DNA of 18,763 nucleotides, taken from contig VBQP01000027.1 of NCBI GenBank assembly GCA_008297795.1, positions 1-18,763 on the forward strand. Reading direction: 5' to 3'. Source of the stretch: Thermoplasmata archaeon (GTDB lineage Archaea; Thermoplasmatota; E2; UBA202; DSCA01). The position numbers and the translations under genes were made by a program. The notes under the pieces were generated by a model. That model was not told the origin of the DNA and did not search any database. It saw only the letters and a list, made by a program, of their open reading frames with translations. Each line of letters starts with the position of its first letter. Within the stretch, counting starts at the first letter, position 1. This document shows, one piece after another, positions 6,956 through 14,358 of the stretch.

Positions 6956-8398
6956 ATGAAAAGAAAATTTGTTATTGTTATGGCTGTAATGCTAATAGGC
7001 ATTTTGAGTTCCGCCCCACTTTCAGGCGTTTATGTGCAGAAGGCAGTGTTAAACGAAGCGGTCAGCAGCGGGGCAGAAAAAACAAACGAAGGATATGATT
7101 TTCTGATAATAACTCCATCTGACTTTGCTCTTGCTCTGCAGTCCCTTATCACCCACAAGAACAGTCATGGAATAAAAACAATTCTTGCAACACTTGATGA
7201 GATATACAACGGCGATTACTTTGCAGTTCAGGGAAGGGATGATGCTGAGAAAGTGAAATACTTCATTAAAGATGCGGTGGAGGAATGGGGAATAAAGTAT
7301 GTCATGCTCGTTGGCGGAAGGCACGGGGGCTTGCTGAAAGAAAAATGGTGGTGCCCTGTGCGTTATGTCCATCTTGACGACAAAAGCAACTGGGAGACAA
7401 GTTACCTAAGTGATCTTTATTTTGCCGACATATATGATGCAGAGGGGCATTTCTCGTCGTGGGACACAAATGAGAACGGAGTGTTCGGGGAATGGAAAGG
7501 GAGCAAAGCAGAAGATGGACAAATAGACCTGAAACCTGACGTGTATGTGGGCAGGCTTGCATGCAGAACAGAGAAGGAAGTGGAGGTCATGGTCAATAAA
7601 ATAATCAAGTATGAGAATACGACTCACGGACAGTCATGGTTCAACAAAATGGTTGTTGTAGCAGGCGACACATATCCCGAATATCCGACAAATGAAGGGG
7701 AACTCGGCACTCAGCAGGCAATTGACTGGATGCCAGGATTTACGCCAATAAAACTCTGGACTTCTACAGGCACGCTGACAGGAGAAGACGATGTCATAAA
7801 TGCTGTCAGTCAGGGATGCGGTTTCCTGTTCTTCGACGGGCATGGCAACCCGATGACATGGGCAACCCATCCTCCGGGAGATGGCGACACATGGATAGAC
7901 GGCTTGAAGGTGCAGGACATGAACGAACTGTCAAATGACGGAAAATATCCTGTCTGCGTTGTCGGCGGCTGCCACAACAGCCAGTTCAATGTAAGCATGC
8001 TCAATTACCTGAAGATATACAAGGGAATATGGAACTGGTATGAGTACCTTTACAAGGGAGAAACGAGCTATGAATGCTTCAGTTGGTGGCTCACAAGCGT
8101 GGAGCACGGCGGGAGCATAGCAACAACTGGCTACTCGGGACTTGGCTACACGAAGGAGGATAAAAATTTCACGGGAGAGGCAAGCGAATGGCTTGACACA
8201 CACTTCTTCTGGGAATACGGAATGAACGGGACAGATATTCTTGGAGAGATATGGGGTAATGCAATAAGAGGATACCTAAACACCTACCCCATTGACTGGA
8301 GCCAGCCTGCAGGGAGTTTCACTTCCATTGATGCAAAAACAGCCCAGGAATGGATACTGCTTGGAGACCCGACGCTTAAAATAGGAGGGTATCCATAA
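6956..8398 (+). CDS. Secreted C25 (gingipain-type) cysteine peptidase
   Basis: The start at 6956 gives 480 residues opening with a Sec signal peptide (MKRKFVIVMAVMLIGILSSA). The in-frame ATG at 6911 would put 15 hydrophilic residues before it and precedes the TATA box. The mature protein has the C25 layout: an N-terminal alpha/beta part starting YDFLIITPSDF, IKYVMLVGGRHG, an acidic LYFADIYD segment, and the catalytic pair FDGHGN (His296) and GGCHNS (Cys339), counted from 6956. It ends at WILLGDPTLKIGG, the usual end of the catalytic domain, so no C-terminal Ig, PKD, sorting or anchor domain follows. The enzyme should hydrolyse extracellular proteins; cleavage specificity cannot be read. With the permease upstream it forms a likely protein-use pair. 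Confidence 0.88.
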   Translation: MKRKFVIVMAVMLIGILSSAPLSGVYVQKAVLNEAVSSGAEKTNEGYDFLIITPSDFALALQSLITHKNSHGIKTILATLDEIYNGDYFAVQGRDDAEKVKYFIKDAVEEWGIKYVMLVGGRHGGLLKEKWWCPVRYVHLDDKSNWETSYLSDLYFADIYDAEGHFSSWDTNENGVFGEWKGSKAEDGQIDLKPDVYVGRLACRTEKEVEVMVNKIIKYENTTHGQSWFNKMVVVAGDTYPEYPTNEGELGTQQAIDWMPGFTPIKLWTSTGTLTGEDDVINAVSQGCGFLFFDGHGNPMTWATHPPGDGDTWIDGLKVQDMNELSNDGKYPVCVVGGCHNSQFNVSMLNYLKIYKGIWNWYEYLYKGETSYECFSWWLTSVEHGGSIATTGYSGLGYTKEDKNFTGEASEWLDTHFFWEYGMNGTDILGEIWGNAIRGYLNTYPIDWSQPAGSFTSIDAKTAQEWILLGDPTLKIGGYP

Positions 8399-8412
8399 CC
8401 CTCTTCCCACAC

Positions 8413-8425
8413 AAAAATTTTTATT
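8413..8425 (+). promoter_or_regulatory. TATA box of the UPF0147 gene, also T-run after the peptidase gene
   Basis: aaaaatttttatt lies about 45 nt before the ATG at 8464, giving a leader of about 17 nt. The leader holds a near-ideal GAGGTGAT ribosome site (8453-8460). The same T-run may end the peptidase transcript, whose stop is at 8398. Confidence 0.45.
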
Positions 8426-8428
8426 TAG

Positions 8429-8442
8429 TGTGTGGTTACACA
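8429..8442 (+). repeat. Small inverted repeat between TATA box and start
   Basis: TGTGT-GGTT-ACACA is a perfect 5-bp inverted repeat with a 4-nt spacer, placed between the TATA box and the predicted start of transcription of the UPF0147 gene. It could be an operator half-site pair. It is short enough to arise by chance. Confidence 0.3.
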
Positions 8443-8463
8443 TCAAGTTTTTGAGGTGATGAC

Positions 8464-8727
8464 ATGAAGAACAAGATGTTGGAGCAAATTTGCATGAATC
8501 TACAAAATCTCAACGAGGATGTATCCGTACCCAGGAATATAAGGAGAGGGGCGAAGGAAGCCCGTGACATTCTCATGAACAGTGAGGAATCCATAGATGT
8601 TAAGGTGGCATCTGCCATATCAATACTTGACGAACTTGTGAATGACCCCAATGTGCCCATACACGGAAGGACAGCAATATGGAGCATAATGAGTCAGCTG
8701 GAAAGTCTGAGTTCTATAAAGGGCTGA
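8464..8727 (+). CDS. UPF0147 family protein
   Basis: An 87-residue all-helical protein of the archaeal UPF0147 family (COG1698). The family pattern is clear: LNEDVSVPRNIRRGAKEA, then VKVASAISILDELVNDPNVPIHGRT and a C-terminal IWSIMSQLE helix. The length is usual for the family. No biochemical role is established. The ATG is preceded by a strong GAGGTGAT site. It is a single gene, ending 31 bp before the convergent 65-residue gene. Confidence 0.92.
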   Translation: MKNKMLEQICMNLQNLNEDVSVPRNIRRGAKEARDILMNSEESIDVKVASAISILDELVNDPNVPIHGRTAIWSIMSQLESLSSIKG

Positions 8728-8730
8728 TTT

Positions 8731-8747
8731 ATTAAAAAATAAAAAAG
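8731..8747 (-). terminator. T-rich terminator of the 65-residue gene
   Basis: Read on the - strand this is two T6 runs separated by a single A, lying 12 nt past the stop of the 65-residue gene. Oligo-T stretches are the usual archaeal termination signal. On the + strand it is A-rich and would not serve the UPF0147 gene. Confidence 0.5.
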
Positions 8748-8758
8748 TGGGAGAGAGT

Positions 8759-8956
8759 TTATGCTTTCTTGAGGAATGGCAGACCTGTTCTCTTGTTGAC
8801 TTTTACAGTGTATCCGTCGGGCTTGTCTATTGGCTTTCCGCTTTTCGGCTTTCTTGCGCTGAAGAAATATATGGTCTGTACTCTTCCTCCCTTAAGTTTC
8901 ACATCCCTCGTGTAGAGGGTATACTCCTTTCCCTTACTTTTATATTTAAACGCCAT
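8759..8956 (-). CDS. Small conserved archaeal protein, function unknown
   Basis: A 65-residue basic protein with no membrane segment. I recognise the pattern of a small archaeal family (KGKEYTLYTRDVKLKGGR, QTIYFFSARKPKSGKP, then DGYTVKVNKRTGLPFLKK), but know no assigned function. The alternating hydrophobic and charged residues suggest a small beta-rich fold; the many Lys/Arg make nucleic-acid or ribosome binding possible, which is only a guess. The ATG has a GAGGCGAT ribosome site (8961-8968), and a TATA-like TTTAAAT lies at 8991-8997. No T-run separates it from the ATP synthase operon upstream, so read-through may also express it. Confidence 0.75.
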   Translation of the reverse strand: MAFKYKSKGKEYTLYTRDVKLKGGRVQTIYFFSARKPKSGKPIDKPDGYTVKVNKRTGLPFLKKA

Positions 8957-8990
8957 TATTATCGCCTCTTATCTTGTATATCTTATGAGA

Positions 8991-8997
8991 ATTTAAA
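8991..8997 (-). promoter_or_regulatory. TATA box of the 65-residue gene
   Basis: Read on the - strand this is TTTAAAT, about 38 nt before the ATG at 8956. The predicted transcript start falls just before the GAGGCGAT ribosome site. Confidence 0.35.
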
Positions 8998-9018
8998 CCC
9001 TTCGATATTTTCCCCGTT

Positions 9019-9168
9019 CTAAAGCATGAAAACCAGCAAAAATATAAAAAACCCCATAATTACAAACACTATCCACACTATATAGGCAATTGTAATTCTG
9101 CGAGTCCATTTTGCCTTTTTTTCAGGCGTATCGAAGAATTTTCCGAGTATGGGGTCTTCTTCAATCAT
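9019..9168 (-). CDS. 49-residue single-span membrane protein, AhaG-like in position
   Basis: This gene overlaps the last 8 nt of atpD: its ATG (9166-9168) sits inside the end of atpD, followed by 49 codons and TAG. The protein begins MIEEDPILGKFFDTPEKKAK, a hydrophilic acidic-then-basic head, then TRR, then one long hydrophobic helix (about residues 26-48) to the C-terminus. The basic residues before the helix predict the head in the cytoplasm. In Methanosarcina mazei the aha operon ends in ahaG, a small hydrophobic protein of unknown function placed just after ahaD, so this gene is the positional equivalent. I cannot show sequence homology. A role in assembly or stability of the AO sector is inference. 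Confidence 0.72.
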   Translation of the reverse strand: MIEEDPILGKFFDTPEKKAKWTRRITIAYIVWIVFVIMGFFIFLLVFML

Positions 9169-9793
9169 GCTGCTCCATGAACGCTTTCATCCTTTTCCTC
9201 CTGAAGAAGTCTTCCCTCTCCCTTTCTTCAAGTTGCCTCTCTATGTAGGTTATGGTGCCCTCCAGTTTGGGAATGAATATATGCTCAAGCGCATTGACCC
9301 TCCTTTTTGTCTTCTCTATCTCCTTGCCAAGTTTCTGTATGCTCCCCTCTATGCCAGCAACCTCGACTATTGCATCAAGCGCCTCCCTCCCTTTTGCCGC
9401 TGCTTCGTACAGTTCTGATGTGGTATCGAGCACGCCGTAGTTTGCCTTTTCTCCTTCCTCTATGTTGAAATTTATTATTGGCACGCCCATGACATTTTTG
9501 CGCTCGGCTGAAACCTCCCTTTTCTCTTCAACCTTCTCTGAAAGGGTTCTCACCTGCTCCTCACCCATAAGCATCTCTGCTTCTATGAGCGACTCAAATG
9601 CCTCTCTTATTTTCTCCTCCATCTCCTTTCTTTTCTCCTTCCTGTTCTTTATTATTTCGAAGAAATTGGATATCAGCGCATCTCTTTTCTGTGAAAGGAG
9701 TTCATGCCCTTTTACTGCCAGAAGTTTGCGCTTCCTTATCTCGAGCAGTTGCATTCTCGTGGGCTTTACCCCTTCCATTATCTCCTTTGCCAT
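9161..9793 (-). CDS. atpD: A-type ATP synthase subunit D (central stalk)
   Basis: A 210-residue subunit D, the rotor shaft that turns inside the A3B3 head. The family's N-terminal helix is evident (VKPTRMQLLEIRKRKLLAVKGHELLSQKRDALI), as is the long C-terminal helix (ALEHIFIPKLEGTITYIERQLEEREREDFFRRKRMK). Together they make the antiparallel coiled coil. The start at 9793 is 4 nt after the stop of the atpB C-terminal part. A second in-frame ATG at 9778 has a GGAG site just upstream and would give a terminus closer to that of other D subunits, so either may be used. The end overlaps the small membrane protein gene. Confidence 0.95.
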   Translation of the reverse strand: MAKEIMEGVKPTRMQLLEIRKRKLLAVKGHELLSQKRDALISNFFEIIKNRKEKRKEMEEKIREAFESLIEAEMLMGEEQVRTLSEKVEEKREVSAERKNVMGVPIINFNIEEGEKANYGVLDTTSELYEAAAKGREALDAIVEVAGIEGSIQKLGKEIEKTKRRVNALEHIFIPKLEGTITYIERQLEEREREDFFRRKRMKAFMEQHD

Positions 9794-9797
9794 CGAA

Positions 9798-10421
9798 TCA
9801 CTTCGGGTAGTACTTCTCTATATATTTCTCATCTATCTTCTTCAACTCGTCCTTCGGAAGCATCGAGAGCAGTTCCCATCCGAGGTTGAGAGTCTCCTCG
9901 AAAGAGCGGTCTTCTTCCTCTCCCTGCGCCACAAACCTCTTCTCGAACTCATCTGCAAATTTTAGATACCTTTTGTCTCTTTCAGTGAGTGCCTCCTCTC
10001 CCACAACAGCAACCAGGTCGCGCAAATCGCAACCCTCCGCATAAGCGGAGTAAAGCTGGTTCGATAACTGGTGGTGATCCTCTCTGGTCCTTCCCTTCCC
10101 TATCCCCTCTGCCATGAGGCGCGATAAAGCGGGCAGCACTGCAATAGGAGGATATATGCCCTTGTTCTGCAGTTCCCTTGACAGAACAATCTGCCCTTCA
10201 GTGATGTATCCTGTCAGGTCAGGAATGGGATGCGTTATGTCGTCATCAGGCATTGTTAGTATGGGAATCTGGGTTATGGTACCCTCTCTTCCCTGTATAC
10301 GCCCTGCCCTCTCATATATCTGGGCAAGGTCTGTGTACATGTATCCTGGATAGCCCCTCCTTCCGGGCACTTCCTCACGGGCTGCTGCTATTTCTCTCAG
10401 CGCTTCGGCGTAATTTGTCAT
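9798..10421 (-). CDS. atpB: A-type ATP synthase subunit B, C-terminal part (split gene)
   Basis: The C-terminal 207 residues of subunit B, the non-catalytic partner of A in the A3B3 head. It starts exactly at the Met of the family's T-D-M-T-N-Y motif and continues EALREIAAAREEVPGRRGYPGYMYTDLA, GREGTITQIPILTMPDDDITHPIPDLTGYITEGQI and the helical C-terminal domain. The ATG overlaps the TGA of the upstream ORF as ATGA. A GGAG lies only 2 nt before it, made by the same GA duplication that breaks the frame, so reinitiation is possible in principle. All conserved residues on both sides of the break are intact. Confidence 0.88.
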   Translation of the reverse strand: MTNYAEALREIAAAREEVPGRRGYPGYMYTDLAQIYERAGRIQGREGTITQIPILTMPDDDITHPIPDLTGYITEGQIVLSRELQNKGIYPPIAVLPALSRLMAEGIGKGRTREDHHQLSNQLYSAYAEGCDLRDLVAVVGEEALTERDKRYLKFADEFEKRFVAQGEEEDRSFEETLNLGWELLSMLPKDELKKIDEKYIEKYYPK

Positions 10422-11170
10422 GTCTCCGTCAGTATCACCAGAACATGCATTCCCTTGTCAAATGCAAAGTATTCTGCCACTGTTAGCGCCATTTTAGGAG
10501 CTATGAGGCGTTCTATCGCAGGGTTGTCAGCAAGGTTGAGGAAAAGAACGCTTCTTTCTATTGCTCCTGTCTCCTCGAAGTCATGCATGAAGAAATCTGC
10601 CTCCTCTGCAGTTATGCCCATCGCACAGAAAACGACAGCGAAATTTTCCTGACCGCGAACTTTCGCCTGTCTCGCTATTTGAGCTGCAATTGTGTTGTGT
10701 GGCAATCCAGAGCCAGAAAATATGGGCAGCTTTTGCCCCCTTACAAGCGTATTCATCCCGTCTATGGTTGAAATGCCTGTCTGTATTGGGTCTCTAGGAT
10801 ACTCCCTTGCAGACGGATTTATCGGAGAGCCATTGACATCTCTCATTTCCTCAGGTATTGGAGGAGGCGAGCCGTCTATGGGCCGCCCTACCCCGCTGAA
10901 TATCCTCCCCATCATTTCAGTGGTTACGCCAACTTCCATGGGCTTTCCCGTGAACTGCACAGATGTGCCCTTCGTATCAAGGCCTCTCGTGCCCTCAAAA
11001 ACCTGTATGACAGCCTTTCCTTCCCCAACTTCAAGAACCTGTCCCAGGCGCTTCTCTCCTTCAGACGTTGTTATTCTGACGACTTCGCCGTATCCGACGT
11101 CTTTTATCCCTTCAACAATCATCAGCGGGCCCGAAACCTCACTTACAGTTGTATAAACAATTCCTTCCAT
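10418..11170 (-). CDS. atpB: A-type ATP synthase subunit B, N-terminal part (split gene)
   Basis: The N-terminal 250 residues of subunit B: the beta-barrel (GIVYTTVSEVSGPLMIVEGI), then MMGRIFSGVGRPIDG, the degenerate P-loop region FSGSGLPHN with no Walker lysine, as is normal for B, and FFMHDFEETGAIERSVLFLNLADNPAIERLIAPKMALT. It ends VILTET-stop where B subunits read VILTDMTNY. Removing one GA of the doubled GAGA at 10423-10426 restores TDMTNY and one gene of about 456 residues, the family's normal length. The start lies 2 nt after the atpA stop with a GGAGGGAT site. Subunit B is essential, so either both pieces are made and assemble, or the break is an error. Confidence 0.9.
   Translation of the reverse strand: MEGIVYTTVSEVSGPLMIVEGIKDVGYGEVVRITTSEGEKRLGQVLEVGEGKAVIQVFEGTRGLDTKGTSVQFTGKPMEVGVTTEMMGRIFSGVGRPIDGSPPPIPEEMRDVNGSPINPSAREYPRDPIQTGISTIDGMNTLVRGQKLPIFSGSGLPHNTIAAQIARQAKVRGQENFAVVFCAMGITAEEADFFMHDFEETGAIERSVLFLNLADNPAIERLIAPKMALTVAEYFAFDKGMHVLVILTET
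10423..10426 (-). repeat. GA dinucleotide duplication breaking atpB
   Basis: On the - strand the reading is ACG-GAGAC-ATG. Removing one GA gives ACG-GAC-ATG (T-D-M), the family's conserved motif. The duplication also creates a GGAG directly before the ATG of the downstream ORF. Confidence 0.75.
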
Positions 11171-11172
11171 TT

Positions 11173-12930
11173 TTATCCCTCCAGCTCCTTAAATTCCTTT
11201 TCCATTTCTTTCTCTATTTCCTTGAAACGCTTCTCCCACTCCTCATTCGGCACCGTCTTCATTCTCGCTATCGCCGCCCTGCATTTCAAATCCTTTGTCC
11301 TATCAAAGTCATGCCCTGATGATGCGAATTTGTCCAGCAGTTCATAAAATTTGAGCATGATGCGCAACATCTCATACTGCTTCCCGGCAGGGCAGAAAGT
11401 ATCGATTTCATGATATGCGTTCTGCTGCAGGAAGTCCTCTCTTATTGTCCTCGCCCCTTCAAGAACTGCCTTATCAGACGGAGGCAGAGCATCAGGTCCC
11501 ACAAGGCGGATAATCTCCTGCAATTCGTCCTCTCTCTGAAGCAGCGCCATCGCCTTATTTCTCAACTCCAGCCAGTCCTTACCCACATTGCTTTCCCACC
11601 ATCCCCTGACCCTGTCAAGGTAAAGAGAGTATGAGCGCAACCAGTTTATTGAAGGAAAGTGGCGGCGGTCAGCCAGGTCAGAGTCAAGAGCCCAGAATAC
11701 TTTCACTATGCGCAGCGTGTTCTGTGTAACAGGCTCCGAGAAGTCCCCGCCGGGAGGCGATACAGCCCCTATTATCGAAACGGAGCCCTCCCTGTCATTA
11801 GAGCATATTGCCTTAATCCTGCCTGCTCTTTCATAAAATCCTGCAAGGCGTGATGCAAGATATGCAGGATAGCCCTCCTCTCCTGGCATTTCCTCAAGGC
11901 GACCGCTTATTTCTCTCAGTGCTTCTGCCCATCTGCTGGTCGAATCTGCCATGAGGGCAACGTCATATCCCATGTCTCTGTAATATTCTGCGAGAGTTAT
12001 GCCTGTGTAGACAGACGCCTCTCTTGCCGCAACAGGCATGTTAGAAGTGTTTGCAATAAGTATTGTACGGTTCATCAGAGGCTGCCCTGTTCTCGGGTCT
12101 TTCAGTTCGGGAAAATCGCGCAGCACCTCTGTCATCTCATTGCCTCGCTCGCCGCATCCGATATATATAATTATGTCTGCATCGCTCCATCTTGCAAGTT
12201 GATGCTGCGAGACAGTCTTTCCCGTTCCAAAGCCTCCCGGAATGGCTGCGGTACCCCCTTTCGCCATCGGAAAGAAAGTATCGAAAACGCGCTGCCCGTT
12301 TATGAGGGGCAATGTGGGCGGAAGTTTTTCTCTGAAGGGTCTGCCTATTCTGACGGGCCATCTCTGAAGCATGCTGATTTTCACTTCTTTTTTGCCGACT
12401 TTAAGCACTGCTATTGTATCCTCAACCGTGTGCTTCCCTTTGCTTATGCTTTTCACAACTCCCTCCTCTATGTCGAGAGGGACCATAATGCGGTGCTCAA
12501 CCACAGGCGTTTCCTGAACGGTGCCGAGCACATCTCCTGCCCTGACATGCTCGTTCTCCTTCACGGCAGGCTTGAATTCCCATTTCTTTTTCTTATCAAT
12601 TGCCTCTGCCTCCACCCCCCTTGCAATAAAATCTCCTGATTTTTCCATTATATCAGGCAGGGGGCGCTGTATGCCGTCGTAGATGGAGGTTATCAAACCG
12701 GGGGCAAGTTCCACAGAAAGGGGCATTCCCGTATTGATTACCTTATCGCCTGGCTTTAAGCCCGTGGTATCCTCATAAACCTGAATTGTGGCAGTATCTT
12801 CTTTCAACTCAATGATTTCCCCTATAAGCCCCTCCTCCCCCACCCTCACCAGGTCATACATCTTCGCTCCTCTCATCTCCTTTGCCTTCACAACAGGTCC
12901 GGCAACATTGTATATTTTTCCTTCTTTCAT
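11173..12930 (-). CDS. atpA: A-type ATP synthase catalytic subunit A
   Basis: A full-length 585-residue catalytic subunit. It has the N-terminal barrel, the long 'bulge' insertion of A/V-type A subunits (about 95-190, with VPLDIEEGVVKSI), the P-loop GGFGTGKT at 232-239, the catalytic glutamate in GCGERGNEM (Glu261), the ADSTSRWAEALREISGRL segment near 328, and a helical C-terminal domain. There is no intein in the P-loop, where several archaeal A subunits carry one. The start is 47 nt after atpF, an unusually long gap in this operon. Together with B it forms the ATP-making or ATP-splitting head on the cytoplasmic side. Confidence 0.97.
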   Translation of the reverse strand: MKEGKIYNVAGPVVKAKEMRGAKMYDLVRVGEEGLIGEIIELKEDTATIQVYEDTTGLKPGDKVINTGMPLSVELAPGLITSIYDGIQRPLPDIMEKSGDFIARGVEAEAIDKKKKWEFKPAVKENEHVRAGDVLGTVQETPVVEHRIMVPLDIEEGVVKSISKGKHTVEDTIAVLKVGKKEVKISMLQRWPVRIGRPFREKLPPTLPLINGQRVFDTFFPMAKGGTAAIPGGFGTGKTVSQHQLARWSDADIIIYIGCGERGNEMTEVLRDFPELKDPRTGQPLMNRTILIANTSNMPVAAREASVYTGITLAEYYRDMGYDVALMADSTSRWAEALREISGRLEEMPGEEGYPAYLASRLAGFYERAGRIKAICSNDREGSVSIIGAVSPPGGDFSEPVTQNTLRIVKVFWALDSDLADRRHFPSINWLRSYSLYLDRVRGWWESNVGKDWLELRNKAMALLQREDELQEIIRLVGPDALPPSDKAVLEGARTIREDFLQQNAYHEIDTFCPAGKQYEMLRIMLKFYELLDKFASSGHDFDRTKDLKCRAAIARMKTVPNEEWEKRFKEIEKEMEKEFKELEG

Positions 12931-12977
12931 TATCTCACGCTCTCCTCTACTATTTTAATCTCTTCCTTTTCATACAT

Positions 12978-13283
12978 TTAAACCTCAACTCCTACTGCTC
13001 TCTTTACTAACTTCTCAACCGAATCCTCCCTGCCCTCAGCCTTCCCCTTCTTGTCAGGAATTTCGACTATTACGGGCAGTTCTCTCTGCAACTTCACTTT
13101 TTCAATTTTTCTGGCTATTTTGTCAGCCACTCTCTCGGTTATGAGAACTATTGCCACTTCACCGTCCTCAACAACTTTGTCAAATTTTTCCCCCACATCT
13201 TCGTCAGCAACAATGACCTCTCCTGCGCCTGCAAATCTGAACAGCGCTGCCGTATCCTCATCTCCTATCACAACAACCTTCAT
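12978..13283 (-). CDS. atpF: A-type ATP synthase subunit F
   Basis: A 101-residue subunit F, the regulatory part of the central stalk that binds D. The Rossmann-like start is typical (MKVVVIGDEDTAALFRFAGAGEVIV), with the central strand AIVLITERVA and a strand reading LPVIVEIPDKKG, then a C-terminal helix. The ATG overlaps the stop of atpC as ATGA, so translation is probably coupled. Confidence 0.93.
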   Translation of the reverse strand: MKVVVIGDEDTAALFRFAGAGEVIVADEDVGEKFDKVVEDGEVAIVLITERVADKIARKIEKVKLQRELPVIVEIPDKKGKAEGREDSVEKLVKRAVGVEV

Positions 13284-14350
13284 TCGACCACCATCAACTT
13301 CAATATTTTATCTGAAGGCAAGCCCTCGCCGATTCCCTTCGCAATAGCCTTCAGGTTTCTCGCCTCAAATTCCTTTTCAACAACGAAACGTATGCCGGGT
13401 CCGAGTCCCATAGTATCATCAAGGGCTATGTCTGCAACATGCCTTATGAGCTGCCTGTCAAGAGCAAGTTCAAGCGCAGATATGCCCTCCTTTTCGTACA
13501 TGGGCATTGCATCCCTGAGAGGCTTTATGTACGAGGTGCCCTCGAGCAACGATATTATTTCCGGAATTTCCTTTATCTTTATCATATGCTCCAGTTTCCA
13601 TGACGGGAGCTCTCTCCCCTCTCCGAATAGCATCTTCTCAGCATTCTCCATACCGTAATATTTCGCCCTCAATATCGCCTTTATGTTCAGCACGTCCACC
13701 ATGCGCTTGATAAATAAATTTCGAGAGCGAATGCAGGAGCGGGGCACCGCCGCATTTCCCATATTCTCAACTATCTTTCTGTCAATTGCACATTCTATTT
13801 CTGAAATCGGAGCGCCTGCTTCTATAAGCGCCCTTACCTCATCCATGCCGGAGGAAGAAAGCGCAGAAAGCATCTCTTCTTTTCCCCCCTCCTTTATCCT
13901 TGCCATGAGTTCTTCCGCAAATGAGGAGAAAACTCTGCCGCCTTCGACCTTTTTACCTTCGATTGCGCCTCTGATGGCATTTTTTATCTCGCGGGCATCT
14001 ATTTTCTGGAGATATGCATCATAAAATCCCCTTACATTTGAAGGCGAGTCTTTTTCCGCCATTCTTATTATTTTCGCAAGAGAGGCGTCTATGCTTCTCT
14101 GCATCTCTTCTATACTTTCCCCTTCGATCACAAAATCTCTGCTTACCACATTGCTCTTAAAATCCTCAAGGCTTTTGCTTCCTATGAGGCGGGAGATTTC
14201 CTTCTCCTGGAGGTATGCGCTTCCTATTGCATTGAATTTTGCGTTCGGATATGAAAAGCCAGCCATTGATGAAAGAGGAGGGGCAAGTTTGGCTATCGCT
14301 AAAACGCCTGCAGATGCAAATGCAATCCATACCACGACATATATGTCCAT
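13280..14350 (-). CDS. atpC: A-type ATP synthase subunit C (rotor socket) with N-terminal membrane segment
   Basis: A 356-residue subunit C (equivalent of eukaryotic subunit d), the socket that joins the central stalk to the K ring. The family helices are clear: YPNAKFNAIGSAYLQEKEISRLIG, FYDAYLQKIDAREIKNAIRG, RMVDVLNIKAILRAKYYGM and the C-terminal RFVVEKEFEARNLKAIAKG. Ahead of this sits a hydrophobic stretch (residues about 4-24, VVVWIAFASAGVLAIAKL), long enough to span the membrane, whereas the bacterial Thermus subunit C is soluble. The start has a GAGGAT site and no better internal ATG. Some other archaeal C subunits may share such a segment; I cannot check. Confidence 0.93.
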   Translation of the reverse strand: MDIYVVVWIAFASAGVLAIAKLAPPLSSMAGFSYPNAKFNAIGSAYLQEKEISRLIGSKSLEDFKSNVVSRDFVIEGESIEEMQRSIDASLAKIIRMAEKDSPSNVRGFYDAYLQKIDAREIKNAIRGAIEGKKVEGGRVFSSFAEELMARIKEGGKEEMLSALSSSGMDEVRALIEAGAPISEIECAIDRKIVENMGNAAVPRSCIRSRNLFIKRMVDVLNIKAILRAKYYGMENAEKMLFGEGRELPSWKLEHMIKIKEIPEIISLLEGTSYIKPLRDAMPMYEKEGISALELALDRQLIRHVADIALDDTMGLGPGIRFVVEKEFEARNLKAIAKGIGEGLPSDKILKLMVVE

Positions 14351-14358
14351 TTATCCTC

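Noticed and set aside
10418..10430. Programmed ribosomal frameshift in atpB
   Set aside because: No slippery heptamer or downstream structure is evident, and a GA duplication explains the break more simply. Kept as a finding only for coupled reinitiation or error.
12199..12260. Intein insertion at the atpA P-loop
   Set aside because: The P-loop GGFGTGKT and its flanks are continuous, so no intein is present.
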